Numbered from the stretch's first letter, positions 17,977 through 26,799 are shown. The stretch is 64,000 nt of DNA from Prevotella melaninogenica (GCF_013267595.1 NZ_CP054011.1:1192147-1256146), one strand, 5' to 3'. Program-made: numbers and translations. The notes: a model not told the origin generated them from the sequence alone.

Positions 17977-18007
17977 CAAATATATACAAAATACTTTTAA
18001 TATCAAA
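17977..18007 (-). promoter_or_regulatory. Promoter TTTG-N19-TATATTTG upstream of the small OMP gene
   Basis: On the minus strand TTTG (18007-18004), 19 bases, then TATATTTG (17984-17977) fully match the Bacteroidota pattern. Confidence 0.6.
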
Positions 18008-18262
18008 GAAAAACAGTACAAATCTTACGAAAACAAGAATAACAAAGAGGGAATGTCAAATATTTTGGAGACTAAATGATAGATATCATCTTTCAGTTTG
18101 CTTATTATCTACATAAACGAAAGACGAATATCCAAAAGTATAACAAGCTTCTGCCTAATCCCTTTATCACTGGAGAAAACAAAAACTCTTGACTTTATAC
18201 ATAAAGCCAAGAGAAATCTTATAAAAATGCAAGTTAACCCCAAAACATTTTATAGAAGGGGA

Positions 18263-18697
18263 TTAATCATCGTCTTCATCATCATATTCTGGCTCTGCCC
18301 ACTCCACACGTGCACCATAAGCAAGGGTCTGATTTTTCTTTCCTGTACGCGCATTTCGTGTACTGGTAGGAACGAAACGACACTTTACATTCTTAACATG
18401 TTTCTTAATATCGAAGTCGTCAGGATTGTCAACGGGTTCACTCTCTACTGTCAGATGGAATCGACCCAAGCCTTCAAGTGCTACAGTCTCGCCCTGACGA
18501 AGACGATAAGAGATTTCGTCAATCAAAGCTATAACAAGTCCTCGCACATCACCACGTGAGAACGAGGTATTCTCCTGAATAGAATCGGCAAGGTCATCGG
18601 TCGTTGCAACTCCAGTGCTAACAGTACGAGCATACCATTTACCAGCTCCTTTCTTATCCTTGAACTTACTCTGTTCCAATCTTATTTCTACTGACAT
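18263..18697 (-). CDS. HU-like DNA-binding protein with acidic tail
   Basis: 144 residues. The core (about 1-120) is an HU/IHF-type domain of the Bacteroidota kind: VSTGVATTDDLADSIQENTSFSRGDVRG, IDEISYRLRQGETVALEGLGRF and the arm region FVPTSTRNARTGK. Such proteins bend and compact DNA as dimers. The C-terminus is an unusual acidic stretch (WAEPEYDDEDDD). It is preceded by a full-consensus promoter and stands alone. Confidence 0.9.
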   Translation of the reverse strand: MSVEIRLEQSKFKDKKGAGKWYARTVSTGVATTDDLADSIQENTSFSRGDVRGLVIALIDEISYRLRQGETVALEGLGRFHLTVESEPVDNPDDFDIKKHVKNVKCRFVPTSTRNARTGKKNQTLAYGARVEWAEPEYDDEDDD

Positions 18698-18735
18698 AAT
18701 CTTCTACTTTTCGTTCCTTATTATATAACACAATG

Positions 18736-18767
18736 CAAATATAATCAAAATAAACAATTCACGCAAA
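18736..18767 (-). promoter_or_regulatory. HU-like gene promoter (TTTG-N20-TATATTTG)
   Basis: TATATTTG at 18743-18736 and TTTG at 18767-18764 on the minus strand, 20 bases apart; the ATG lies 39 bases downstream of the -7 box. Confidence 0.8.
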
Positions 18768-18844
18768 ACAAAATAAACTATTTTATGAAAACAACATATG
18801 CCTTCTACCATCAAAACAAACAATCATATCATAAGTAAAAATAG

Positions 18845-19257
18845 ATTCTTCCGTTAAATGTGTGGATGCTTTTCGTAGTTTATTAACGGAAAATCTAAAG
18901 TTACTCATTAATAAAAATCATAGCTAAGACTATCAAACTACCTATCTTATTATCACTTTCTGACATAGAAAACCCTTTTATTTTAACACCTCAAATACAT
19001 AGACAAGACTTTGAAAAATTATTACATAATTCAAATAAAACATCTATAAATAAGGATAAAAACGCGTATAAAAGGCAAGTTTGCAACCAACAGGAAATCA
19101 ATTAGTTATAAAACAGAGAAATGAAAGGTGCCTAATTGGACTTCAAAAGGGCGTTAGTAAGAGCCCAAAAGGGCACCTTTAGCAAGTCTATTAGGCGTCT
19201 TTAAGAAGCCAAAAGAGCATATATTGGTTTTGAGTTGTATGAAAAGAGTTTACAAAT
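18845..19257. repeat. ~412-bp dispersed element, copy 1
   Basis: This stretch matches 34763-35175 in the same orientation. Similarity is patchy over the first 270 bases and strong over the last ~130 (19125-19257). The conserved part folds: AAAGGTGCC/GGGCACCTTT and GCCTAATTGGACTT/AAGTCTATTAGGC are nested arms. There is no open reading frame. It lies in the ~970-base gap between the HU gene and tRNA-Val. Confidence 0.75.
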
Positions 19258-19618
19258 AGTAAACAATAAGGGAATAAGCTGTTCGTAGAAGACAAATAAA
19301 ATAGTATCAATTTGCATTTATCGCCAACTTTATCCTCCTTTGAAAGTCTGTATAATTTGATATAGTAATACCATGCAAGTGTATAAGTCTTTATCCTCCC
19401 AACACGCTATATATTTAAAGAAAGAACCGGAAAAGCAACCAACAGCCAACCCATTCATAAGAGAATCTACCAAATTATAAAGTACATTACCGACACAACA
19501 AGCCATTACCATCAATTTATTTCCATGAAAATAATTCATTAGATATAAATGAATTGAATAAGAAAGTCTCTTTACAGCAAGCTAAAATGAGATTTTCAAC
19601 TAAATTATTTGCCATTTG
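19258..19618. other. Gene-free AT-rich region before tRNA-Val
   Basis: Only a weak 69-codon minus-strand frame (19330-19539) is present and I do not accept it. No repeats or structured sites were identified here. Confidence 0.5.
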
Positions 19619-19650
19619 TTTGCGAGAATAAAAAACTTTCCTTACCTTTG
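19619..19650 (+). promoter_or_regulatory. tRNA-Val operon promoter (TTTG-N20-TACCTTTG)
   Basis: TTTG at 19619-19622, 20 bases, TACCTTTG at 19643-19650; the first tRNA begins 23 bases later. Confidence 0.85.
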
Positions 19651-19672
19651 CACTCGCCTTACAAAAAGTAAG

Positions 19673-19750
19673 GGGCGTTTAGCTCAGCTGGTTTAGAGCA
19701 TCTGCCTTACAAGCAGAGGGTCGGCGGTTCGAATCCGTCAACGCCCACCA
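19673..19750 (+). tRNA. tRNA-Val (anticodon UAC), copy 1
   Basis: GGGCGTT (19673-19679) pairs with AACGCCC (19740-19746). The anticodon loop CTTACAA gives TAC. Discriminator A is at 19747 and CCA is encoded (19748-19750). Confidence 0.96.
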
Positions 19751-19796
19751 AGGGGTGTTTCCCTGTAATCTCTTGGGGTTGCAGGGGATTTTTAAA

Positions 19797-19871
19797 GGGC
19801 GTTTAGCTCAGCTGGTTTAGAGCATCTGCCTTACAAGCAGAGGGTCGGCGGTTCGAATCCGTCAACGCCCA
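19797..19871 (+). tRNA. tRNA-Val (anticodon UAC), copy 2
   Basis: The 75-base body is identical to copy 1, but it is followed by CCT, so CCA is not encoded. A 46-base spacer separates the copies and they probably share the promoter at 19619-19650. Confidence 0.96.
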
Positions 19872-19973
19872 CCTTTAAAACTTGAAATGGATGACTTTGC
19901 AACATTGTTGTGAAGTCTTTTTTGTTTTATTCAGCTTTTATCTGCATCCTTTTTGATATTATTATTATTATTA

Positions 19974-20006
19974 TTTGCGCTATTACTGATTTTATTGCTA
20001 AATTTG
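19974..20006 (+). promoter_or_regulatory. purB promoter (TTTG-N21-TAAATTTG)
   Basis: TTTG at 19974-19977 directly after an (ATT)n run and TAAATTTG at 19999-20006. The purB ATG lies 23 bases downstream. Confidence 0.75.
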
Positions 20007-20028
20007 CACCATATTAATAAATAAGATT

Positions 20029-21375
20029 ATGACCCTTGACGCATTAACAGCCGTATCACCTATTGACGGACGATATAGAAGCAAAACGGAATGTCTTGCT
20101 GACTATTTTTCAGAGTATGCACTTATCCGTTATCGTGTTCGCGTAGAAATAGAATATTTCATCACACTTTGCGAATTACCTTTACCACAACTGAAAAGCT
20201 TTAACAGCGCACTTTTTGAACAGTTACGCGACATCTATCGCAACTTCGATGAGGCTGCAGCAGCACGTGTGAAGGAGATTGAGAGTATTACCAATCACGA
20301 CGTAAAGGCAGTTGAATACTTCATCAAAGAGGAGTTTGATAAGATTGGCGGACTCGATGACTACAAGGAGTTCATCCACTTCGGACTAACTTCACAGGAC
20401 ATCAACAACACAAGTGTGCCATTGTCTGTAAAGGAAACCCTCGAAGAAGTATTCTATCCACAGGTTGAGGAACTGATTGCGCAACTGAAGGAATACGCTG
20501 AAGCATGGAAGGACGTACCAATGTTGGCAAAGACACACGGTCAGCCAGCCTCTCCTACTCGATTGGGCAAGGAGGTTGAGGTATATGTTTATCGTCTCAG
20601 CGAGCAGCTCGCAACTTTGCGTAGCTGCAAGATGACAGCTAAGTTTGGTGGTGCTACAGGCAACTTTAATGCACATCACGTAGCTTATCCACAGCACGAT
20701 TGGCGTGTCTTTGGCAATCGCTTTGTCAGTGAGAAATTAGGGTTAGAACGTGAGCAGTGGACTACACAGATTAGCAACTACGACCACTTAGGTAGTGTGT
20801 TTGATGCGATTCGCCGAATCAATACCATCATCATCGATCTCGACCGCGACTTCTGGATGTATATCTCAATGGAGTATTTCAAACAGAAGATTAAGGCAGG
20901 AGAGGTTGGTTCAAGTGCAATGCCACACAAGGTAAACCCAATCGACTTCGAAAACAGTGAGGGTAACCTCGGTATAGCAAACGCAATCTTACAGTTCTTG
21001 GCACAGAAGTTGCCAGTAAGTCGCCTGCAGCGTGACCTTACAGACTCAACAGTTTTGCGTAATGTTGGCGTTCCTGTTGGACATAGCGTTATTGCAATAC
21101 AGAGTACATTGAAGGGTCTTCGCAAACTCATCCTCAACGAAGAGAAGTTGAGAGAGGACCTTGAAAACACATGGGCAGTTGTGGCAGAAGCCATTCAAAC
21201 CATCTTACGCCGTGAAGCCTATCCACATCCTTACGAGGCATTGAAGGCACTCACTCGCACAAACGAGAAGATGACAGAGGAGAGAATACACGCATTCGTG
21301 CAGACACTCAACGTCAGCGACAGCGTGAAAGCTGAACTGATGGCTATCACTCCATACAACTATACGGGAATTTAA
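20029..21375 (+). CDS. purB: Adenylosuccinate lyase
   Basis: Cytosolic enzyme that releases fumarate in two steps of purine synthesis (SAICAR to AICAR and adenylosuccinate to AMP). 448 residues. Family signatures: SPIDGRYRSKTECL at the N-terminus, TNHDVKAVEYFIKE, HFGLTSQDINNTS, KTHGQPASPTRLGKE with the catalytic histidine, and the flexible signature loop GSSAMPHKVNPIDFENSEGN. It is of the E. coli-like PurB class by length and the SPIDGRY start. rluB follows 140 bases later with no evident promoter of its own. Confidence 0.97.
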   Translation: MTLDALTAVSPIDGRYRSKTECLADYFSEYALIRYRVRVEIEYFITLCELPLPQLKSFNSALFEQLRDIYRNFDEAAAARVKEIESITNHDVKAVEYFIKEEFDKIGGLDDYKEFIHFGLTSQDINNTSVPLSVKETLEEVFYPQVEELIAQLKEYAEAWKDVPMLAKTHGQPASPTRLGKEVEVYVYRLSEQLATLRSCKMTAKFGGATGNFNAHHVAYPQHDWRVFGNRFVSEKLGLEREQWTTQISNYDHLGSVFDAIRRINTIIIDLDRDFWMYISMEYFKQKIKAGEVGSSAMPHKVNPIDFENSEGNLGIANAILQFLAQKLPVSRLQRDLTDSTVLRNVGVPVGHSVIAIQSTLKGLRKLILNEEKLREDLENTWAVVAEAIQTILRREAYPHPYEALKALTRTNEKMTEERIHAFVQTLNVSDSVKAELMAITPYNYTGI

Positions 21376-21514
21376 CGACTCCTATAGAGTCAAAGAAGAA
21401 GAATTTTAACTGAGTATCTCCATCAAACGGAGTTCGATATTTTAATAAAACAACAACAAAGTAATAACAAATTGGCCGTGAGGCTGGTAGTATCAAATTA
21501 AAAGTAAAACAATT

Positions 21515-23059
21515 ATGGCAGAAGAATTCGAGAACAAAGAAGTTCAGTCTGAGCAGAATGAGAACAGCCGCGACGGCTATTCAGCAGCCGAACAAGGCAG
21601 CTATCAAAGAGAGTACCGTGGCACAGGACGTACACAACGTCCACGTATTCACAGCCAGCGCGCTTATAGTAGCGACAAGGCTAATAGCAGCAATGACGAA
21701 GGCGGATTCCGTCCTGAGGGCTTCGGCTCTGGCTTACAGAGTGCAGGTCGTCCACAACAGGGTGGCTATCGTCCACGTCAGAATAGCTATAGTGGCGGAT
21801 ATAACAACAATCGTGGCGGTTATCAGAGCCGTCCACAGCAGGGTGGTTATCGTCCACGTTACAACAGTAATGGTGAGGAAGGCGGTTACCAGCCACGCCA
21901 GCAGGGTGGATACAACCGTGGTGGATACCAAAGTCGTCCACAGCAGGGTGGCTATCGTCCACGTTACAACAATGATGAGAATGGCTATCAGTCACAGGCT
22001 TATCGTCCACGCTACAATGCCAACAATGGTGCTGAGGGCGAGGAGAAAACAAACTATCAGGCAAATCAGGGCGGTTATCAGCCACGTCAGGGTGGATACC
22101 AGCCTCGTCAGCAGGGTGGTTATCAGAGCCGTGGTGGATACAACAATAACCGTGGTGGATATAATAACAATCGCGGTGGATACCAAAGCCGTGGTGGATA
22201 CAACAATAATCGTGGAGGTTACAACAGCCGTGGCGGATACAACCAGGGTGGTTACCGTCAACACAGTGCTGATTATGATCCAAATGCAAAGTATTCACTC
22301 AAGAAGCGCATTGAATACAAGGAGGAGAACTTCGATCCTAATGAGCCAATCCGCTTGAACAAGTACCTTGCTAACGCTGGTGTTTGCTCACGTCGTGAGG
22401 CAGATGAATTCATCCTTTCTGGTGCAGTAACCGTAAATGGCGAGGTTGTTAAGGAACTCGGTAGCAAGGTTCTGCGTACTGATGAGGTATATTTCCAGGA
22501 CAAGTTGGTTTCATTGGAGAAGAAGGTTTATGTCCTTCTGAACAAACCAAAGGATTATGTTACCACAAGCGACGACCCACAGCAGCGTAAGACTGTTATG
22601 GACCTTGTAAAGGGCGCTTGTCCAGAGCGTATCTATCCAGTTGGTCGTCTCGACCGTAACACAACAGGTGTACTGCTCCTTACTAACGATGGCGACCTTG
22701 CTTCAAAGCTTACTCACCCTAAGTTCTTGAAGAAGAAGGTATATCACGTATTCCTTGATAAGGCTGTTACAGCTAATGACTTGCAGAAGATTTCTGACGG
22801 TATTGAGTTGGAAGATGGCGAAATCAAGGCTGACGCAATCGAATATGCTGACCCACAGGATCAGACTCAGGTTGGTATTGAGATTCATAGTGGCAAAAAC
22901 CGTATCGTACGTCGTATCTTCGAGAGCCTCGGCTATCGCGTCGTAAAACTCGACCGTGTACAGTTTGCTGGTTTGACAAAGAAGAACGTACGTCGTGGTG
23001 ACTGGCGCTTCCTCACTGAGAAGGAGGTTGACATGCTGCGTATGGGTGCGTTTGAATAA
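21515..23059 (+). CDS. rluB: RluB-type 23S rRNA pseudouridine synthase with long GGY/RGG-rich tail
   Basis: A 514-residue protein. The C-terminal half is a standard RsuA/RluB enzyme: S4 RNA-binding domain (IRLNKYLANAGVCSRREAD, about 282-330) and catalytic domain with VGRLDRNTTGVLLLTNDGD (catalytic Asp), GKNRIVRRIFESLGYRV and the final LDRVQFAGL. The first ~260 residues are low complexity: repeated GGYRPR, GGYQSR, QQGGYQPR and GGYNNNR units, rich in Gly, Tyr, Arg, Gln and Asn, and surely disordered. Such tails bind RNA or drive condensates in other proteins; here the role is unknown. The ATG at 21515 is the only sensible start. Confidence 0.93.
   Translation: MAEEFENKEVQSEQNENSRDGYSAAEQGSYQREYRGTGRTQRPRIHSQRAYSSDKANSSNDEGGFRPEGFGSGLQSAGRPQQGGYRPRQNSYSGGYNNNRGGYQSRPQQGGYRPRYNSNGEEGGYQPRQQGGYNRGGYQSRPQQGGYRPRYNNDENGYQSQAYRPRYNANNGAEGEEKTNYQANQGGYQPRQGGYQPRQQGGYQSRGGYNNNRGGYNNNRGGYQSRGGYNNNRGGYNSRGGYNQGGYRQHSADYDPNAKYSLKKRIEYKEENFDPNEPIRLNKYLANAGVCSRREADEFILSGAVTVNGEVVKELGSKVLRTDEVYFQDKLVSLEKKVYVLLNKPKDYVTTSDDPQQRKTVMDLVKGACPERIYPVGRLDRNTTGVLLLTNDGDLASKLTHPKFLKKKVYHVFLDKAVTANDLQKISDGIELEDGEIKADAIEYADPQDQTQVGIEIHSGKNRIVRRIFESLGYRVVKLDRVQFAGLTKKNVRRGDWRFLTEKEVDMLRMGAFE
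21749..22261. repeat. Coding tandem repeats in the rluB tail
   Basis: DNA encoding the GGYRPR/GGYNNNR/GGYQSR units repeats imperfectly with units of about 18-30 bases. It creates long open frames on all strands, which are artefacts. Confidence 0.8.
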
Positions 23060-23066
23060 AATAGAA

Positions 23067-23178
23067 ACCTCCCCAAACCTCTCAAAAGAAGTGGATGTGA
23101 GAGACCATGCAATGCTATTATTAAAGCATTAAACAGATTGGCAAACAACATTCCTCTCCTTTTGAAAGACTTGGGGAG
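23067..23178. repeat. Widely spaced inverted repeat between rluB and asnS
   Basis: CTCCCCAAACCTCTCAAAAG at about 23070-23089 is mirrored by CTTTTGAAAGACTTGGGGAG at about 23158-23177, with ~70 bases between. It may be a remnant mobile repeat. No gene lies between. Confidence 0.5.
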
Positions 23179-23199
23179 TACCTAATTACAATATAACAA

Positions 23200-24591
23200 A
23201 TGAAAAGAACAAAAATCGTCGATGCACTTGCTTGCACCGATTTTGGTAAGGATATCAACGTAAAGGGATGGGTTCGTTCTCATAGAAGCAGCAAGGCTGT
23301 TGACTTCATCGCCTTGAATGATGGTTCTACGATTAAGAACATCCAGGTTGTTGTTGACCCTTCGACTATCGATGCAGAAGAGCTGAAAAGCATCACAACG
23401 GGTGCTTGTATCAGCGTTGTTGGTACGCTCGTAGAGAGTCAGGGTGCTGGTCAGACCTCAGAGATTCAGTGTAAGGAGATTGAAATCTACGGTCTCTGCC
23501 CAAGCGACTACCCAATGCAGAAGAAGGGACAGAGTTTTGAGTACATGCGCAAGTATGGTCACATGCGTCTTCGTACCAATACCTTCGGTGCTGTATTCCG
23601 TATTCGTCACAATATGGCAATCGCTATCCATCAGTATTTCCATGAGCATGGTTTCTATTATTTCCATACTCCACTGATTACAGGTAGTGATGCTGAGGGT
23701 GCAGGTAACATGTTCCAGGTGACTACACTCGACCTTGACCGCATTGCAAAGGGTGGCGAGGTTGATTATAGTGCTGATTTCTTCGGAAAGCGTACAAACC
23801 TTACTGTATCAGGACAGTTAGAGGGAGAGTTAGGTGCTACTGCACTCGGTGCTATCTACACCTTCGGTCCAACCTTCCGTGCTGAGAATTCAAATACTCC
23901 ACGCCACTTGGCTGAGTTCTGGATGGTTGAGCCTGAGGTTGCTTTCATCGACAAGAACGAACTGATGGATCTTGAGGAAGACTTCATCAAGTACTGTGTT
24001 CGTTGGGCATTGGAGCACTGTAAGGACGACCTTGAGTTCCTCAATATGAGGATTGACAAGGGACTGATTGCTCGCTTGGAGGGTGTACTCAAGGAAGAGT
24101 TTGTTCGCCTAACTTACACAGAAGGTATAGAGATTCTTCAGAAAGCAGTTGCTGATGGTGTGAAGTTCGAGTTCCCTATTACTGGTTGGGGAATGGATCT
24201 CAGCAGTGAGCATGAGCGCTATCTCGTAGAGGAACACTTCAAGCGTCCTGTTATCATGACCGACTATCCAAGCGAAATCAAGTCGTTCTATATGAAGAAG
24301 AACCCTGATGGCAAGACAATGCAGGGAACAGACGTTCTCTTCCCACATATCGGTGAGATTATTGGCGGCTCTGTCCGTGAAGAGAATTACGACAAGTTAC
24401 TTGCAGAGATCGATAATCGTGGTATGAAACGTGAGGTTTACGACTGGTATCTCGATACTCGCAAGTACGGTACCTGCCCACATGGTGGTTTCGGTCTCGG
24501 TTTCGAGCGTCTCATCCTCTTCGTTACTGGTATGCAAAACATCCGTGACGTAATCCCATTCGCACGTACTCCTAAGAACGCAGAGTTCTAA
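23200..24591 (+). CDS. asnS: Asparaginyl-tRNA synthetase
   Basis: Class IIb synthetase charging tRNA-Asn; 463 residues. The N-terminal OB-fold ([22 protein letters not shown]) binds the anticodon. The catalytic domain has motif 2 around [19 protein letters not shown] and motif 3 [20 protein letters not shown]. The ending [12 protein letters not shown] is that of AsnRS; AspRS usually ends differently. A terminator follows at once. Confidence 0.97.
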   Translation: MKRTKIVDALACTDFGKDINVKGWVRSHRSSKAVDFIALNDGSTIKNIQVVVDPSTIDAEELKSITTGACISVVGTLVESQGAGQTSEIQCKEIEIYGLCPSDYPMQKKGQSFEYMRKYGHMRLRTNTFGAVFRIRHNMAIAIHQYFHEHGFYYFHTPLITGSDAEGAGNMFQVTTLDLDRIAKGGEVDYSADFFGKRTNLTVSGQLEGELGATALGAIYTFGPTFRAENSNTPRHLAEFWMVEPEVAFIDKNELMDLEEDFIKYCVRWALEHCKDDLEFLNMRIDKGLIARLEGVLKEEFVRLTYTEGIEILQKAVADGVKFEFPITGWGMDLSSEHERYLVEEHFKRPVIMTDYPSEIKSFYMKKNPDGKTMQGTDVLFPHIGEIIGGSVREENYDKLLAEIDNRGMKREVYDWYLDTRKYGTCPHGGFGLGFERLILFVTGMQNIRDVIPFARTPKNAEF

Positions 24592-24601
24592 ACATAAGAA
24601 C

Positions 24602-24635
24602 AAAAGGCGGCTATCCACACAGATAGTCGCCTTTT
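24602..24635 (+). terminator. asnS terminator
   Basis: AAAAGGCGGCTATC (24602-24615) and GATAGTCGCCTTTT (24622-24635), one mismatch, followed by T-rich sequence. Confidence 0.9.
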
Positions 24636-24670
24636 TATTTACCTATAAGAACACTCCCGACGAAACTTAA

Positions 24671-24868
24671 AACCCGAATCAGTCATTAGAGCCTAAACAT
24701 ATTTTGTTTTATTATCGAACAGATTGTTTGGCTTTGCAACGCAGGCGTAGCGGGCTACGTCAAGTTACAAAGACGGACAAGATGCCGATAAGAAAATAAA
24801 AGATGTTAGGAAACAATACCATAGTAATAAAAACTATACATTTTGTGGTCTAATGAACGATTTGGGTT
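24671..24868. repeat. ~200-bp long-palindrome element (L), copy 1
   Basis: Ends AACCCGAATC...TCATTAGA and TCTAATGA...GATTTGGGTT are imperfect inverted repeats of about 30 bases. The middle forms a second palindrome around GTAGCGGGCTAC. The copy at 40899-41102 is about 85-90% alike by eye and has the same 174-base core length. There is no open frame. It resembles a MITE or a hairpin element. Confidence 0.8.
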
Positions 24869-24899
24869 AAACATAACACACACATAAAAATAAATTATC

Positions 24900-25571
24900 A
24901 TGAAACTTAAGAAAATCCTATCAAACCTCATCTTACTGTGCCTTATTTTCTTAGTTGGCTGCTCTACAGATTCCTTACAAGATGAAGACATATCGTTACG
25001 TAACTTACACGAAGGCGACCTCATGTTCGTTGTGAAGGAGACAAGCAACCCTATCACAGATGCAACACAAGGTATTAATGGACTAAAGATTGACCACGTA
25101 GCTATCTTCCATCATACGGATAGTGCCGATTATGCTTTAGAAGCCTACGGCAAAGCGGTGTCACTTACTCCTCTTACCAACTTCCTCAATCGTGCCAAAG
25201 GAAAAGAAGGAAAGCCACTCATTGCAGTAGGCAGAGTCATCGTTGATTGTGACATGAATACTTCTACGAAGCGAGCATTAAGCTACCTTGGTCGACCATA
25301 CGATCGTTTCTACATGCCTGATGACAAAGAAATCTATTGTAGCGAATTGATTCAGAAATCATTTGTCGAACACCATGGTCTTCCTATTTTTTCAACAATC
25401 CCAATGTCTTTCCACGATAATAACGGAAAAATCTTAGATGCGTGGACTCAATTCTATGCCTTCTATCATCGTGAAGTACCAGAAGGAGAACCAGGAACCA
25501 ACCCAGGACAACTGTCTCGTGACAAAGCCGTAAAGGTTACTTACGAATTCGAAACTCCATCTGCAAGATAA
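24900..25571 (+). CDS. YiiX-like permuted papain-fold cysteine hydrolase lipoprotein
   Basis: 223 residues. The signal peptide ends in the lipobox LVGC (Cys21). The mature part has the layout of YiiX/YebB-type NlpC/P60 relatives: a DLMFV start, the histidine in KIDHVAIFHH (about 63), and the cysteine in IYCSELIQKSF (about 150) following RALSYLGRPYDRFYM. The order His-then-Cys marks the circularly permuted group. Members cleave amide or ester bonds in peptides or lipids; the substrate here is unknown. The gene lies directly after the L repeat and has no obvious consensus promoter. Confidence 0.85.
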   Translation: MKLKKILSNLILLCLIFLVGCSTDSLQDEDISLRNLHEGDLMFVVKETSNPITDATQGINGLKIDHVAIFHHTDSADYALEAYGKAVSLTPLTNFLNRAKGKEGKPLIAVGRVIVDCDMNTSTKRALSYLGRPYDRFYMPDDKEIYCSELIQKSFVEHHGLPIFSTIPMSFHDNNGKILDAWTQFYAFYHREVPEGEPGTNPGQLSRDKAVKVTYEFETPSAR

Positions 25572-25651
25572 ATTATTCGTTGGGAGTGTTCTTCGTTATA
25601 CCATAATACTATCACAGAGTTAAGCTTTAACCCAAATATAAGTATAATTTC

Positions 25652-25738
25652 GTTTGCTGTCATTTTAACATTTCTCATTAAAATCCTATATATCAAGAAT
25701 TTAAGAACTCATAGAGAGTGGCAGGAATGACAGCAAAC
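25652..25738. repeat. MITE-like element (M) with GTTTGCTGTCATT ends, copy 1
   Basis: GTTTGCTGTCATT at 25652-25664 is inverted as AATGACAGCAAAC at 25726-25738 (13 perfect bases). The 87-base interior differs from the copies at 27074 and 29272, so it is an older or distinct member. Confidence 0.7.
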
Positions 25739-25800
25739 TTATTCACATGCAAACTCATCTAATCTACGTATCACTTACCTATCGACAACCGAACTTCGTT

Positions 25801-26096
25801 AAAAAAAGATTATTCCGAAATATAGAGTGATAAACTAAAAGTCTATATAATAGGCACACGGAGTCACGGAGGGGACGGAGGTAAACGTAATGGCACGGAG
25901 GTGCCGACGGCACAAAGAGGGACGGAGGTGTAGCGTACAGATTCCTGATAACTCTGTTGGGATAAACGCTTTGTATATAAATTGCTAATAGAATTGGCAA
26001 ACAAGCTCCGTCGCTCCAAGTACCGAAGGTGCCTCCGTGACTTCTATTGCTTTGTTTTAATAATCCTCCGTCCTCTCCTTTTCTCCGTGTGACATT
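25801..26096. repeat. 296-bp CGGAGG-rich element (G), copy 1
   Basis: It is the reverse complement of 41377-41672 over its full length, with scattered differences. Several CACGGAGG/CCTCCGTG words are placed so that the two halves can pair. No credible protein is encoded. It sits between the YiiX-like gene and the small OMP gene. Confidence 0.75.
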
Positions 26097-26186
26097 GCTT
26101 CAAACCCTAAACACAAGTGGCAAACCTTATCACTCCAAAATCCAGAAGACCCTAAAAAATCTTTCAAACTTTATCTCCAAAAAGAC

Positions 26187-26217
26187 TTGACATGAAACAT
26201 TATATTTTCTATTTTTG
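26187..26217 (+). promoter_or_regulatory. Promoter of the 181-aa OMP (TTG-N20-TATTTTTG)
   Basis: TTG at 26187-26189 and TATTTTTG at 26210-26217 fit the consensus. The ATG is 36 bases downstream. Confidence 0.7.
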
Positions 26218-26253
26218 TAACGAGTATTAATTATTTAATTAAATCCAGTTACA

Positions 26254-26799
26254 ATGAGAAAACTATCTTACGCAGAGTTCCTTGTTTCGAAAACGAAACA
26301 AAGACTTGTCTTTCTTTTCCTATTACTAATTCCAATAGCAGCATTCTCACAGAAAGGGACATTTAGGACCTTAATGCAGGTTCAAGGAACAGGACTTTCT
26401 AAAGAATTTAAGCCCTACGAACTCTGTTGCGACTTAGGTTATAATATTACCGATAACCTATATGCAGACCTTAGATATGAGAACGCTATCGCCCTCTTTA
26501 AAGAAAATAGTGTAAAAGACTATGCTCATAGTCACATTGTAGGTTTAAATCTTGGCTACGTAGTCTATCACACAGAGAATTGTAATATTGGTGCACAAAT
26601 CGGATATGGCAGTAATATGAAACGAAAAAATAGTGACTGGAAATATGACTACTATGAGGCAATGGCATTCACCGACTTAGGAACATGCAAAATCAAGCCA
26701 AGATTCGGATTGGGCGTCCGCCATTACAACTCACGAACAAATCTCTACAAAGACCGAACTGTCATCTTTGCAAGTATCGGATTTGGAATTAACTGGTAA
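26254..26799 (+). CDS. Small beta-barrel outer membrane protein
   Basis: 181 residues. A long positively charged N-region (MRKLSYAEFLVSKTKQR) leads into a hydrophobic signal core (LVFLFLLLIPIAAFSQ). The mature part has amphipathic strands (YELCCDLGYNI, LYADLRYENAIALF, HIVGLNLGYVVYH, CNIGAQIGYGSN) ending in VIFASIGFGINW, so a barrel ending in an aromatic residue is likely. The function is not recognised. The shorter start possibilities leave the signal core intact, so the exact start is open. Confidence 0.75.
   Translation: MRKLSYAEFLVSKTKQRLVFLFLLLIPIAAFSQKGTFRTLMQVQGTGLSKEFKPYELCCDLGYNITDNLYADLRYENAIALFKENSVKDYAHSHIVGLNLGYVVYHTENCNIGAQIGYGSNMKRKNSDWKYDYYEAMAFTDLGTCKIKPRFGLGVRHYNSRTNLYKDRTVIFASIGFGINW

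Noticed and set aside
19330..19539. 69-codon minus-strand frame, Cys-rich and hydrophobic
   Set aside because: No promoter, no neighbour on that strand and no recognisable motif; it could be chance in an AT-rich gap.
21681..22298. 205-codon minus-strand frame rich in His, Asp and Cys, with others in the same place
   Set aside because: It is opposite the GGY/RGG repeats of rluB; repeated codons keep all frames open, and the composition is that of a reverse-complement artefact.
25779..26000. 73-codon minus-strand frame in the G element
   Set aside because: The frame is not preserved in the second copy at 41377-41672.
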